From assembly GCA_000310025.1 (NCBI GenBank), contig FN649726.1:1906546-1970545 (forward strand): DNA of 64,000 bases, read 5' to 3'. Shown piece after piece: positions 63,946 to 64,000 of this stretch. The notes under the pieces were generated by a model, which saw nothing but the letters and a program-made list of their open reading frames with translations, was not told the DNA's origin and searched no databases. The first letter of the stretch is position 1, and the number at the start of each line of letters is the position of its first letter. The DNA is from Ectocarpus siliculosus. Taxonomy: Eukaryota; Sar; Phaeophyceae; Ectocarpales; Ectocarpaceae. Position numbers and translations under genes: made by a program.

Positions 63946-64000
63946 GTACGTGCGCTTCAGCTTAGGGAACACACACAACACACGCATCCATGTACTGTTG

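Overview
This is a eukaryotic nuclear window that looks like a brown alga (Ectocarpus-like stramenopile). Genes are split by many introns of roughly 0.3-8.5 kb with GT-AG ends. Exons are GC-rich, CAG/CTG and poly-C/G tracts are abundant, DHFR and thymidylate synthase are fused, and neighbouring genes usually alternate strand. Two 100-base N runs (11331-11430, 48133-48232) show it is a draft scaffold. Organism identity is an inference from these features, not from a database match. All exon models below were assembled by eye from coding frame, splice sites and phase continuity.

Layout: (1) 42-2935 (+), a 6-exon gene for a 278-residue charged coiled-coil protein of unknown function. (2) 6044-21293 (-), a 9-exon heterotrimeric G-protein alpha subunit of 351 residues with an 8.5 kb first intron. 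That intron holds tandem repeats, a tRNA-like sequence, a 171-bp MITE-like element and a larger inverted-repeat element; the third intron contains an N gap next to an error-ridden duplicate of exon 3, which I read as an assembly artefact. (3) 24232-28139 (-), a 4-exon plant-type formiminotransferase-domain protein. (4) 28518-32575 (+), a 4-exon bifunctional DHFR-thymidylate synthase, divergent from (3) across only 378 bp, so two folate/one-carbon genes share one intergenic region. (5) 34128-39066 (-), a 6-exon NOB1 ribosome-biogenesis endonuclease with a very long low-complexity insert. (6) 39286-50683 (+), an 8-exon coiled-coil protein with an F-box-like segment, divergent from NOB1 across 219 bp. 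Its 6.3 kb first intron contains a decayed Helitron (Rep-helicase, minus strand), minisatellites and a foldback inverted repeat. (7) 53004 to beyond the right edge (+), a giant protein with about 18-19 IQ motifs and a Cys-rich B-box-like segment. Several of its introns interrupt the IQ motif at the same codon.

Functionally the genes are ordinary housekeeping or signalling genes: G-protein signalling, folate metabolism, 40S maturation, and two or three coiled-coil/IQ proteins that could be cytoskeletal or flagellar. Noncoding DNA contains many copies of a short motif, ACTGCTGT (or its complement), well above chance by eye. I see no CRISPR, no phage-like or operon-like system, and no clearly novel multi-gene system. 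The best leads are the folate gene pair, the atypical G5 motif of the G-alpha, the IQ exon architecture and the small inverted-repeat elements.
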